In this document: piece after piece, positions 44,267-55,728 of the stretch | How the letters are laid out: every line of letters starts with the position of its first letter | Position numbering within the stretch: position 1 is the first letter of the stretch | DNA from: Glebionis coronaria | Lineage: Eukaryota > Streptophyta > Magnoliopsida > Asterales > Asteraceae | Assembly (NCBI GenBank): GCA_025667525.1 | Contig: CM046876.1 | Span: forward strand, 536,908,038-536,972,037 | Length of the DNA stretch: 64,000 bases | Direction of reading: 5' to 3' | Notes under the pieces: generated by a model | The model's database searches: none | What the model was told of the DNA's origin: nothing | What the model saw: the letters and a program-made list of their open reading frames with translations, nothing else | Position numbers and translations under genes: made by a program

Positions 44267-44403
44267 AAGGGGAAGACGATCCTTTTTGAGTTGATGTGAC
44301 AAAAGGGGAAGAATGCATGGATAAAGGGGAAGCTTAGCCTTCATCTATATCAGCTTCAGGGGAAGCTTGTGCTTACTGGTTTTGTCAAATAAACTAGGGG
44401 AAG
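44267..44403 (+). promoter_or_regulatory. Five PPT-like AGGGGAAG tracts
   Basis: Copies at about 44267, 44304, 44325, 44358 and 44396; the last is followed by AT and the 3' LTR and is the likely functional polypurine tract. Confidence 0.75.
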
Positions 44404-44405
44404 AT

Positions 44406-44768
44406 TGTTGGGACTTAGAGATCTTGAGTTGATATGACAAAACAAGATGAAGGACCTAGTAGTAATATATTAGCTTAGTTAGTAAGCTAGGGTTGTCATG
44501 TAACCCTAGTTCCTCTATTATATAAAGAGGGTAGCACCTTGGTTGTTATTCACTCATTCATAAACAATGTAAACCATAGGTGTGTGTGCGTTCCTCCTGG
44601 TGTCAAGCCTATAAGGCACCAGGAGTAGTAGTTAATAGTTTATTAATAGTAATAATTTCATTAGTGAAAGCCTTGTTCTTGGTTATGATTGTGTTCTTTA
44701 TGTTCCGCTGTGCTTATTACAATCATGATCATGATATCCCAGATGAGTCTAGATCCTAAGACTCAACA
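44406..44768 (+). repeat. 3' LTR of the non-coding element
   Basis: 363 bp, almost identical to the 5' LTR. Confidence 0.9.
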
Positions 44769-44773
44769 CACTA

Positions 44774-45171
44774 CTTAAAACCCCAAAATAAATCCTAGCC
44801 CTGGAAAGGGGAAAATTCAGACCACCACCCCCAATGAACACCCCGACAGAAAAAAGAGACCCAAGCAAATTTTGTGAACACCATGGAGATATTGGACACA
44901 ATACTGACGAATGCCAACATCTGAAATGGCAGATCGATGAGTTGGCCAGAAATGGCAAGTTAACACAATGGGTAAAAGAGGTGAAAAACAGCGGCGGGGC
45001 TGATCAACAAAAAATGACCAGAAAAGTCGAAACAACAGCAAAAGACAAGGCCCCGACAATACTCATGGTATGCTCTTGGCAAAGGACCGTAAGAAGAAAA
45101 GTAATACAAAGATTTTCCCTAGAGGCAGAAATATCCTTCCCAACGCTGAGAGAAACAGAAGCCGAAGAAAA
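44774..45171 (+). pseudogene. Tat/Ogre-type gag, last part (zinc knuckle)
   Basis: Carries the CCHC knuckle CEHHGDIGHNTDEC (44874-44915) then HLKWQIDELARNGKLTQWV, the standard end of Tat-lineage gag. The upstream piece reads GKFRPPPPMNTPTEKRDPS-like sequence. It continues the gag begun at 33085 and is cut at 45172 by the chromovirus LTR. Nothing of this element is seen to the right, so any pol would lie beyond the window. Confidence 0.82.
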
Positions 45172-48147
45172 TGTAAAACCCGCATGCTTTTACCATGAAT
45201 AGTACCCTTAAGATCGTACGTACTAGATTAAAACTTTCCTAATATAGCATGATTACGATTACGTGTTAGGATTTTACGTATTACGTACGTGTTAGAACAC
45301 GATAAGTATTTACTACGTACGATCACGTAATAATTATTTGATGATAATTAATCACGAACATGCGCTCATGAAATCATGAACGTAATTAAAACACGAACTA
45401 TTATTATGTACGTATATATATTTATTACGAGCGTAATTAAATATATTAGATCACGATATTTACGTAACGAGAACACTTAAAACGTGAACACAAATAATCA
45501 CGAACGTGTAACTTAACAGCGAGACACGGAAAAAGGTACGGGTACCCCAAGTGGGCCCCCTACCCGCGGCTACAAGGACAAATGGGCCTAGCCCATTTGT
45601 AAATTTTACTAAAAGGATTTTTCACTACTCATTTTTAGTTTTACAGAAGATTTTTGAAAAAACCTAAAACCCTCTTCCCTTTTCTTTTTTGTGCCGCCAC
45701 CCTACAAACACCACAAGGAGGTGGTTGTTGATCTTGGATCTTGGATTATTAGTTGGTGATCGTGTTTGTTCTTCGTCCTTTTGATCCACGAATTCGGTAA
45801 ATCCTTTTTAAACTTTTTCTTTTGATTTGATCTTTTAATAAATCAAGAACATGTTATGTTTTTATACAAAAACCTAATAAATAAACATGGATCTACCATA
45901 AATTGAGGTTTAATAAAATCAAAAGTATGGTTTAAGGGGTGTTTGTTTTTGGCCGCAGGCTGCACCGAACCCGAAGGGGGTTTCGGTTTGGCCAACTGAC
46001 CACCATCAAGACCATATGGTCTCGATTGGTGGGTGTGGGTCCCACGACAGCATCAAGACACGGGGTACCCCGATTTGGTTCGGGGTACGGTGTCGATTTC
46101 ATGTCCGGTTCAAGGTTTTGATTCTAGATCCGGTTCATGGTGTATGTTTAGTTTTTATGTTTTATGATCTTATGTTAAAAATTAAATTAATAAAATGACA
46201 TGATTAATTTAATAACATGACTTAGGTTATTTTAATTATTAATAATCATGAAATTAATTAACCTAAGTATTTTATATTTTAGACTTATAATTAATTAATT
46301 ATTTAAAAACCATGATTATAATTAATTAATTAACATGACTTAGGTTATATTATTAATATATAATAATACATGTTTTAACCTAAGTATTTAACTTTATTTA
46401 ATTAAAAACATGTTATACTTTAATTAAATATTTTAACCTATAGTTTAATTTAATTACATGGAATAATTATTAAACTATACATTATATCATATGACTTAGA
46501 AAATAATCATGAAAACACTTAGGCTTATATACTTAGCTTATTTAACCAGCTTATTTTTAATTACGGAAACTTTCTATTTTTAGAAACTTAATTAAATAAG
46601 GCAGCTAATCTATTTATGGAAACCTTCTATTTTTAGAAACTTATTTATTTCAAGCAGCTAATCTATTTATGGAAACTTATTTAATTAAGGCAGCTGATCT
46701 ATTTATGGAAACTTTCTATTTTTAGAAACTTATCTATTTTAAGCAGTAATTCTATTTTTGGAAACTTTCTATTTTTGGAAACTTTCTATTTTTGGAAACT
46801 TTCTATTTTTAGAAACTTTCGATTTTTAGAAACTTTCTATTTTTGGAAACTTTCTATTTTTGGAAACTTTCTATTTTAGGAAATCTGCTGTTTTTGGAAA
46901 GTTACTTATTATTACACAGTAAGTATAATAACACATGAAATACCAGAAATACTTAATCAGATTAAACAGAATATAAGATAAACACGGTTTAAGGCTTTAA
47001 AACAGTAAAACTTGGTAAGAACACATAAAATAAGCTAAGACATGACATAAAACCAGCTACGTATTTAGTAAGCGGATACTTATTCATGTATGTATTTATG
47101 TAGCACTAGTGATTCAGAAGTAGGATTCCTCTCAGATCATCTTCTTCGTTCACTGGACATAAGGTACGGATTCCCGTCCTTTTAGTATGGACATTCTTTC
47201 CTTATTAGGATTCCCCGTATGCAGCCAAATGTTTTCCCGTAGTATAACTTACGTGTTTGATTGCTTATGTTTAATTAAGATTACCTATAGCCATATACAT
47301 GCATGACTAGTTTCACCTAGTTATGGAGGTACCATAACCATAACATTAGAGGCACTGATGTTATGACTTCACCACGGCGGAGTGATTGCTCGTGGCGTCC
47401 CTTCAGCTTTTGGATATTTATATTATATTTATCATGTGGGGCGTATGGGTGCATCCTAGTTACATGTTTTTAGTCAGGATTTCATGGTGAATGTGGTGTG
47501 TGCCTTGCATCCTTCACAAGGAGCTGATCCCTCCTACCCACAAACCAGTATATTAAATTAGAGGCAGCCCCTCTAATTTGCATGATGAGGTCACCCCTCC
47601 AAGTATTCATGCACGGTGGATTTTCATGACCTATATTGGCTAATGGTAAAATATGACAAACAGTTTTTATAAGATAAACATAAGACTTTCAAACTATAAA
47701 ACCAGTTTTATCAAGACATAACCAGGTTACTCGGGACTTAGTTTTCTTCCGCTGTTATATGTTATATGCTTATCCTATTCATGCTTTATTGTACATCAGT
47801 GCACTGAGCGTATTTGCTCAGCCGTTTTCCTTTTCTATGTTCCCAAAACGGCAGGTACTCAGGGATGCTCGTAGACACTAAGAGTACGTGCATATGGACT
47901 GGAAGTTGTCTAGCCTTCTTTACTTTATGCACTTCCTTTCTTATGATACATTTGCTTTGGACATTGTTTAGTCCTTTCCTTACTATACTTATGTTTGTGT
48001 GTGATGAGCTTTACTTTTGGACTACCGATGTTTGATTCCGGTATTTTCCTTTTATTGTCAAGTAATGTTTAGACATTTTTCCTTGTATGCTTTGATGACA
48101 CGCCATAATTGCATGTGACATTTCCATTATCAAAATGGGGTGTTACA
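45172..48147 (+). repeat. Chromovirus 5' LTR
   Basis: Begins TGTAAAACCCGCATGC, ends GGGGTGTTACA. It includes a GGAAACTTTCTATTTTT tandem block and a small ORF (45939-46121) that recurs only because both LTRs share the sequence. Confidence 0.9.
46750..46905. repeat. 17-bp tandem repeat in chromovirus 5' LTR
   Basis: GGAAACTTTCTATTTTT recurs about nine times, with GGAAAC/AGAAAC variants. The matching block in the 3' LTR (55058-55188) has fewer, altered copies. Confidence 0.85.
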
Positions 48148-48151
48148 ATTA

Positions 48152-48164
48152 TGGCATCAGAGCC
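48152..48164 (+). other. Primer-binding site, chromovirus
   Basis: TGGCATCAGAGCC, four bases after the LTR; Met tRNA type with C for T at the fourth base, common in chromoviruses. Confidence 0.85.
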
Positions 48165-49337
48165 AAGGCTTCGACCTGTAGGCTCTCAAATATGATCTAT
48201 GATTAGTGGGTAGTCACTACGGTCTTCCTAGAACTGACAGTTGTTTTCATGCATTCATCATTTTTAAGCATACATATACATGTCATTGTCACAGATTTTT
48301 GACTAAGTAATGGTTGGTACAGGTCTGGCCCTATTTAGTCGCATGTGTTTTATCGAAACTTTTAGATTTGGGACCGGCCCATAGGCGTCCCCTCGCTATG
48401 TCTTTTGTTTTGGGTGAACTGACCAGAGGCGTTCACTCTCGAGCATACAAAAGTTTTCATAAAACTGCATCATGCATTCATATACAAAATTTTCTTGCAT
48501 AAAATTTTTCTCGTGAAATTTTAGTATAAATTTTTTTCATGTATATATACATATATTTTATGTTTTGATCTGTTTAATCATATGTTTTATGTTAAACTGT
48601 CAGATGGTTCTCACACGCGAACAGGAGCAACTCAATGCTGCAATTCAGGCCGCTATGCAAGCTTTGCTTCCTCAACTGAGGAATGACATCAGGGCTGAAG
48701 TTCAAGCTGCCAACAATCAGCAGCATAATCAGGCACCTCCTCCTCCTCCTCCTCCTCCAGTGACATTAGCAGTATGACTGGAGAGATTCAACAAGCTCCG
48801 CCCTCGAGCTGTTGAGAAGACAGATAGCCCCAGCGATGCTGAAAGCTGGTTGGCTCACATCGAGAAGATTTTCAATGCTATGGGCTGTGACCCCGCATAC
48901 AAGGCGAGGTTGGCATGCTATCGGTTCGAAGGCGATGTGCTTAACTGGTGGTTAGCATTGATGCAGTCTGAAGGTGGTGACGAGTGGGTTGCTGGTTTGA
49001 CTTGGGCTCAGTTCAAGGACAGGGTGATGGAGCAGTTCTTTCCCAAGGCTGAGCAGGACAAGCTCAAGAGAGAGTACCATGGGATCCGACAGAGAGCTGG
49101 GGAGAATAGCAACGAGTTTATGCAGCGCTTTCTTCGCTTAGCTGGTTTCCTTGGTGTGGCAGCAGGTACTCCTGAAGAGCAGGCACATCATTTTAGATGG
49201 GCTCTTCGCACATCGGTCGCAAACAATCTGGTGTGTGCTACGTTCAACACTGTAGCGCAAGTGGCCGATGCAACACGAAAACTGGAGATGCTGCAGGAGA
49301 GAGATGAGTTCGGGGAACCTGAAAGACCCGACAAGAG

Positions 49338-49418
49338 GTAAACCTTCGTATTCAAGCGGTGACCAATCCGTATACTTTCCATATGTCAATTATTCATCTC
49401 TTTAAATGTATCTTCCAG
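49338..49418 (+). other. Intron-like segment 1 in chromovirus gag (81 nt)
   Basis: Begins GTAAAC and ends TCTTCCAG. It opens with an in-frame TAA; joining AG to G restores RQKTRDRSQPATQQQ in the gag frame. Confidence 0.55.
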
Positions 49419-49568
49419 GCAGAAAACTAGGGACCGGTCTCAGCCGGCTACTCAGCAGCAGCCTCATCAGCCCAAGGGAAACGGTTAGACTAACGACCGT
49501 TCTGCTATGGATAGGCGTGGCGGTAATGATAATTACCGTAACAACGCTGGGCACTCCAACAGCAGCAG

Positions 49569-49644
49569 GTCCTAATACTTACGCATTTCCTTATGTTTTC
49601 ATGTTATAACTCGTATTCTGACACTTTAGAAAAACTTCTACCAG
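49569..49644 (+). other. Intron-like segment 2 in chromovirus gag (76 nt)
   Basis: Begins GTCCTAATAC and ends CTTCTACCAG, with CTGAC near the expected branch-point distance. Removal joins NNAGHSNSSR to NHGNGRDQNQRG in frame. Confidence 0.6.
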
Positions 49645-49724
49645 GAACCATGGAAACGGTAGGGACCAGAACCAGAGAGGTTTGCAGCCTAGCCGTCCAG
49701 CTAACACTGGTACTCAATCTTACG

Positions 49725-49782
49725 ATTATCCGCTTTGTCCTTTGTACCCAATTACCATGTCTTATGTAAAATGTTTCATCAG
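49725..49782 (+). other. Intron-like segment 3 in chromovirus gag (58 nt)
   Basis: Ends TTTCATCAG; the start is ATTATCC, so a GT donor would have changed to AT. Removal joins TGTQSY to [15 protein letters not shown], which runs on into the zinc knuckle and protease frame. Confidence 0.45.
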
Positions 49783-52700
49783 GTTCCCAGCCAGCCAGAG
49801 CACCTGCTGGAGGATACACTCATCCTCTTTGCTCTACTTGCCACCGTAGGCACCCAGGACCATGTCGCCGTAATACTGATGCGTGTTTCAAGTGTGGTCT
49901 TCTTGGCCATATTATGAAGGATTACCGTAAGGGCGAGATGGAGGGTACATCGGGACATGCTGATACCAAGCCGCCTCCTACTACCGGGCGTGTCTACACG
50001 ACATCTCGAGACCAGGCCAACAATTCTACAGGTACCATCACTGGAATCTTGTATATGTATGGTCAAGCTGCATGTGTTCTTTTCGATACGGGTGCTACTC
50101 ATTCGGTTATTTCTACTGCTTATGCTAAGAACATTAGGATGCCTCCCTTGCCACTAGAAAATAGGATTACTATTTCTACGCCTTTGAGGGACTCTGTATT
50201 AATCACCCATGTATACAAGAGTCTTCCCCTAGAATTTGACGATAAGGTTCGACCTGTCGACGCACTTCCGCTGGACATGAATGACTTCGACATGATTTTG
50301 GGCATGGATTGGCTATCCAAGCATCATGCTACCATAGACTGCCATTCATATCAAGTTATCTTCGGTGATGTTAATGCACCAGAGTACATTCATAATGGGT
50401 TCATACCCGGACGGTCTGTACAAATCATATATACCCTGCAAGCGCGTGCAATACTGTCACATGGCTGCGAGGGTTATCTAGCTACGGTTCACGACATGGA
50501 TGCTGAATCCCCATCGATTCAGGATCAACCTATCGTGTTAGAATTCCAAGATGTTTTTCCAGCAGAACTTTCGGGCATACCACCTGCACGAGAAGTGGAA
50601 TTCAGTATCGATCTGGTTCCAGGAGTTGAACCAATCTCCAAGGCTCCTTATCGCATGGCTCCCATAGAGCTGAAGGAGTTGAAGGATCAACTGCAAGAAC
50701 TTCTTGAACAAGGTTTCATTCGACCGAGCGCATCTCCATGGGGCACACCGGTCTTGTTTGTTAAGAAAAAGGACGACAGTATGTGTCTTTGTATAGACTA
50801 TCGCGAGCTCAACAAGATTACCATTCGGAATAGATATCCACTGCCACGCATTGACGATTTGTTTGACCAACTCAAAGGGGCCAAACACTTCTCCAATATT
50901 GATCTTAGGTCAGGCTATCATCAGCTAAGGGTCAAGGAGCAGGACGTCGCTAAGACTGCCTTTCGTACCCGTTATGGCCACTACGAGTTTGTAGTTATGC
51001 CATTTGGCCTGACAAATGCTCCAGCAGTGTTCATGGATTTGATGAACAGAATCTTCCATGAATTTCTGGACAAGTTCATCATTGTCTTCATCGATGACAT
51101 CCTGATTTTCTCAAAGTCCAAGGAGGAACACGAAGACCATCTTCGTACAGTACTACAGATTCTTCGCCAGAAGCAGCTGTATGATAAATTATCCAAGTGT
51201 GAGTTCTGGTTAGACAAGGTGGCATTCTTGGGTCACATTGTATCAGCAGAAGGAATCACTATGGATCCAGCGAAGGTTGAGGCCATTACTAAGTGGCCAA
51301 GGCCGACATCAGCGACGGAAGTCCGCAGTTTCTTAGGCTTAGCTGGCTATTACCGTAGGTTCGTGGAGAACTTTTCCCGCCTAGCACTACCATTGACCAA
51401 ACTAATGCGGAAAGGGGAGAAATTCGTCTGGACTGAAGATCGAGAGAAGAGCTTTGAAGACCTGAAGCAGAAGCTAGTATCTGCACCTATTCTTACTCTA
51501 CCATCTGGTACGGGTGGATTTCAAATCTACAGCGATGCATCGGGGAGGGGACTTGGCTGTGTTCTCATGCAACATGGGAAAGTGATCACGTACGCTTCAC
51601 GGCAGCTTAAGCCTTATGAAGAAAATTACCCCACGCACGACCTAGAACTTGCTGCAGTCGTGTTTGCATTGAAGATATGGAGGCACTACTTATATGGAGA
51701 ATCGTGTGACATTTTCACGGACCACAAGATCTTGAAGTATATCTTCACTCAGCGTGAATTGAACATGAGGCAGAGGAGATGGTTAGAGCTGTTGAAGGAT
51801 TATGACATTAATCTACAGTATCGTCCCGGAAAGGCAAATGTAGTAGCAGATGCTCTTAGCAGGAAGTCCGGAATGATCAACGACATTAAGATCGAAGAGG
51901 AAATCATCAGAGACTTGGAGCGACTAGACATCGAGATCATGGTACGTGGACAAGACGGTTACTGGGCTAATCTTAGAATAGAACCCGAGTTACTATCTAA
52001 GATCAAGGAAGCTCAGAAGGATGACGGAGAAATCTGGGCGATAGTACAGAATTTGGAGAAGCAGACAGAATTCAGAGTAGATGCAGATGGTATCGTATGG
52101 CAGGGCACGAGACTTTGTGTTCCTGATGACCAAGAACTCCGGGAAGCTTTGTTAGCTGAAGCTCATAGCTCCCCATTCTCTATACATCCTGGTTCGACTA
52201 AGATGTACCATGACATCAAGCAGTACTTTTGGTAGAGTGGTATGAAACAGGATGTGGCCACTTACGTCTCCAAATGTCTTACCTGCCAGTAGGTTAAGAT
52301 CGAGCATCAGCGATCTGGCGGTCTCCTTCAACCGTTAGATATCCCAGAGTGGAAGTGGGACAAAATCACCATGGATTTTGTTACTGGTCTTCCGCCTACC
52401 AAGAGGAAGCACGATGCAATTTGGGTTATCGTTGATCGACTTACCAAATCAGCTCATTTCTTACCGATCCGCAAAGAAGATTCGGTAAGTAAACTCGCAG
52501 ATACGTACAAAAGAGAGATCATGAGACTCCACGGTGCACCATCCAGCATTGTCTCAGACAGAGACCCTCGATTCACTTCGCGATTTTGGAAAAGTCTGCA
52601 GAAAGCTTAGGGTACACAACTTAAGCTTAGCACGGCTTTTCATCCTCAAACGGACGGACAGTCGGAGCGAACCATTCAGACATTGGAAGATATGTTGAGG

Positions 52701-53411
52701 TCATGTGCGTTGGAATGGACGGGTGATTGGGACGATTACATCTGTTTGGTGGAGTTTGCATACAACAACAGTTGGCACGCAAGTATCAAGTGTGCTCCAT
52801 TTGAGATGTTGTATGGCAGAAAGTGTCGCGCCCCAATCTGCTGGGATCAGGTTGGCGAGCGAACACTTGAAGGACCGGAAATCATAGAGATGACCAATGA
52901 GAAGATCGCAGTAGCTAATCAGAAAATTCAGGAGGCACGATCACGTCAGAAGAGTTACGCCGATAAGCATCGTAGGGATATACACTTTAACGTATGAGAT
53001 CACGTCTTCCTTAAGGTTTCGCCGGCACGTGGTGTTAGACGCTTCGGGATTAAAGGGAAGCTCAGTCCTCGTTTCATCGGACCGTTTGATATCATTGAAC
53101 GAGTCGGTGAAGTATCTTACCGATTGGCGTTACCTCCGCAACTTTCGCATGTGCACAATGTGTTTCATGTGTCCTTACTCAGAGGGTACCAGTATCATCC
53201 CCTTCACATGGTTCTGTATCCACTGGAACAGATACGTGAAGATCTCACTTTTATAGAAGAACCCGAGCGAGTTCTTGACAGACAACAACGAGTCATGAGA
53301 AAGAAGACGATTCCTTTCGTCAAAATTCTATGGAGGGATCATACCGAGCGGGAAGCCACTTGGGAAACAGAGGAGTCTATCCGGGCTTCTTACCCTCATT
53401 TCATATTTTGA
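49783..53411 (+). pseudogene. Chromovirus pol: protease, RT, RNase H, integrase, chromodomain (four stops)
   Basis: One frame throughout. Zinc knuckle near 49886-49927; protease ([12 protein letters not shown]) near 50080; RT ([30 protein letters not shown] at about 51089) 50630-51250; RNase H ([26 protein letters not shown]) 51520-51850; H2C2 finger and integrase ([43 protein letters not shown]) 52150-52990; chromodomain (ERVLDRQQRVMRKKTIPF; WETEESI) 53265-53405. Stops: TAG 52233, TAG 52290, TAG 52608, TGA 52995; the first two fit TGG to TAG and CAG to TAG. The chromodomain would steer integration to heterochromatin. With no frameshift, this is the least decayed pol in the window. Confidence 0.92.
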
Positions 53412-53474
53412 ATTCGGGTATGTTCTTCTTTTCCAGTTTACTTTATCTATAATTCGGGGACGAATTATTCTTTT

Positions 53475-53486
53475 AGGGGGAAGAGT
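53475..53486 (+). other. Polypurine tract, chromovirus
   Basis: AGGGGGAAGAGT directly before TGTAAAACC at 53487. Confidence 0.85.
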
Positions 53487-55728
53487 TGTAAAACCCGCAT
53501 GCTTTTACCATGAATAGTACCCTTAAGATCGTACGTACTAGATTAAAACTTTCCTAATATAGCATGATTACGATTACGTGTTAGGATTTTACGTATTACA
53601 TACGTGTTAGAACACGATAAGTATTTACTACGCACGATCACGTAATAATTATTTGACGATAATTAATCACGAACATGCGATCATGAAATCATGAACGTAA
53701 TTAAAACACAAACTATTATTAAGTACGTATATATATTTATTACGAGCGTAATTAAATATATTAGATCACGATATTTACGTAACGAGAACACTTAAGACGC
53801 GAACACAAATAATCACGAACGTGTAACTTAACAGCAAGACACGGAAAAAGGTACGGGTACCCCAAGTGGGGCCCCCTACCCGCGGCTACAAGGACAAATG
53901 GGCCAAGCCCATTTGTAAATTTTACTAAAAGGATTTTTCACTACTCATTTTTAGTTTTACAGAAGATTTTAGAAAAAACCTAAAAACCTCTTCCCTTCTC
54001 TTTTTTGTGCCGCCACCCTACAAACACCACAAGGAGGTGGTTGTTGATCTTGGATCTTGGATTATTAGTTGGTGATCGTGTTTGTTCTTCGTCCCATGAA
54101 TTCGGTAAATCCTTTTTAAACTTTTTCTTTTGATTTGATCTTTTAATAAATCAAGAACATGTTATGTTTTTTTACAAAAACCTAATAAATAAACATGGAT
54201 CTAACATAAATTGAGGTTTAATAAAATCAAAAGTATGGTTTAAGGGGTGTTTGTTTTTGGCCGCAGGCTGCACCGAACCCGAAGGGGGTTTCGGTTTGGC
54301 CAACCGACCACCACCAAGACCATATGGTCTCGGTTGGTGGGTGTGGGTCCCACGGCAGCATCAAGACACGGGGTACCCCGATTTGGTTCGGGGTACGGTG
54401 TCGATTTCATGTCCGGTTCAAGGTTTTGATTCTAGATCCGGTTCATGGTGTATGTTTAGTTTTTATGTTTTATGATCTTATGTTAAAAATTAAATTAATA
54501 AAATGACATGATTAATTTAATAACATGACTTAGGTTATTTTAATTATTAATAATCATGAAATTAATTAACCTAAGTATTTTATATTTTAGACTTATAATT
54601 AATTAATTATTTAAAAACCAATTATAATTAATTAATTAACATGACTTAGGTTATATTATTAATATATAATAATACATGTTTTAACCTAAGTATTTAACTT
54701 TATTTAATTAAAAACATGTTATACTTTAATTAAATATTTTAACCTATAGTTTAATTTAATTACATGGAATAATTATTAAACTATACATTATATCATATGA
54801 CTTAGAAAATAATCATGAAAACACTTAGGCTTATATACTTAGCTTATTTAACCAGCTTATTTCTAATTATGGAAACTTTCTATTTTTAGAAACTTAATTA
54901 AATAAGGCAGCTAATCTATTTATGGAAACCTTCTATTTTTAGAAACTTATTTATTTTAGGCAACTAATCTATTTATGAAACTTATTTAATTAAGGCAGCT
55001 GATCTAATTATGGAAACTTTCTATTTTTAGAAACTTATCTATTTTAAGCAGTAATTCTATTTTTTGAAACTTTCTATTTTTGGAAACTTTCTATTTTTGG
55101 TAACTTTCTATTTTTAGAAACTTTCTATTTTTGGAAACTTTCAAATTTGGAAACTTTCTATTTTAGGAAACCTGCTATTTTTGGAAAGTTATTTATTATT
55201 ACACAGTAAGTATAATAACACATGAAATACCAGAAATACTTAATTAGATTAAACAGAATATAAGATAAACACGGTTTAAGGCTTTAAAACAGTAAAACTT
55301 GGTAAGAACACATAAAATAAGCTAAGACATGACATAAAACCAGCTACGTATTTAGTAAGCGGATACTTATTCATGTATGTATTTATGTAGCAATAGTGAT
55401 TCGGAAGAAGGATTCCTCTCAGTTCATCTTCTTCGTTCACTGGACATAAGGTACAGATTCCCGTCCTTTCAGTATGCACATTCTTTCCTTATTAGGATTC
55501 CCTGTATGCAGCCAAATGTTTTCTCGTAGTATAAGTTACGTGTTTGATTGCTTATGTTTAATTAAGATTACCTATAGCCATATACATGCATGACCAGTTT
55601 CACCTAGTTATGGAGGTACCATAACCATAACATTAGAGGCACTGATGTTATGACTTCACCATGGCGGAGTGATTGCTCGCGGCGTCCCTTCAGCTTTTGG
55701 CCATTTATATTATATTTATCATGTGGGG
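53487..55728 (+). repeat. Chromovirus 3' LTR, truncated copy
   Basis: Matches 45172-47446 closely, with scattered substitutions and small indels, to the shared ATCATGTGGGG; then a new LTR begins. The last 700 bp present in the 5' LTR are not here and presumably lie right of the window. Confidence 0.9.
55058..55188. repeat. 17-bp tandem repeat in chromovirus 3' LTR
   Basis: Same GGAAACTTTCTATTTTT array as at 46750-46905, but shorter and with TTCAAATTT and GGTAACTTT variants. Confidence 0.8.

Larger units (their letters stand above)
41758..44768 (+). mobile_element. Non-coding LTR retroelement (LARD/TRIM-like, TSD CACTA)
   Basis: LTRs of 363 bp lie at 41758-42120 and 44406-44768, start TGTTGGGACTTAG and end CTAAGACYCAACA, and by eye differ at about three positions, so it is young. 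CACTA flanks it (41753-41757; 44769-44773). The PBS begins TGGTATCAGAGC at 42123. The 2.3-kb interior encodes no gag or pol, so it must move with enzymes from another element. Repeated AGGGGAAG tracts before the 3' LTR suggest a Sirevirus-like helper. It sits 15 bp from the copia 3' LTR, in the same Tat gag. Confidence 0.92.
48604..49782 (+). pseudogene. Chromovirus gag, with three intron-like segments
   Basis: The ATG at 48604 opens MVLTREQEQLNAAIQAAM. A TGA (48775, W in relatives) precedes FNKLRPRAVEK. The capsid domain (AESWLAHIEKIFNAMGCD; RFEGDVLNWWLALMQS; FPKAEQDKLKREYHGIRQ) runs to 49337. Then 49338-49418, 49569-49644 and 49725-49782 each interrupt the reading. Excising them leaves a Gln/Arg/Asn-rich stretch, with one TAG at 49486, that leads in frame to the zinc knuckle ([14 protein letters not shown], final C now Y) and pol. 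It is the structural protein of the particle. Confidence 0.85.
45172..55728 (+). mobile_element. Chromovirus (Ty3/gypsy, Tekay-like) with 3' LTR cut
   Basis: 5' LTR 45172-48147 (2976 bp), PBS TGGCATCAGAGCC (48152-48164), gag, pol with a C-terminal chromodomain, polypurine tract, and a 3' LTR from 53487 that stops at 55728 where another gypsy element is inserted. The left flank is GAAAA; the right flank lies outside the window. Chromodomain and very long LTRs suggest the Tekay/Del clade. Pol is in one frame with only four stops. Confidence 0.9.

Noticed and set aside
44147..44344. 65-codon minus-strand ORF in the non-coding element
   Set aside because: It overlaps the polypurine tracts, opposite the element's sense, with no recognisable domain.
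45939..46121. A 60-codon ORF that recurs at 54247-54429
   Set aside because: It is repeated only because both chromovirus LTRs contain the same sequence; other frames are equally open and composition is not protein-like.
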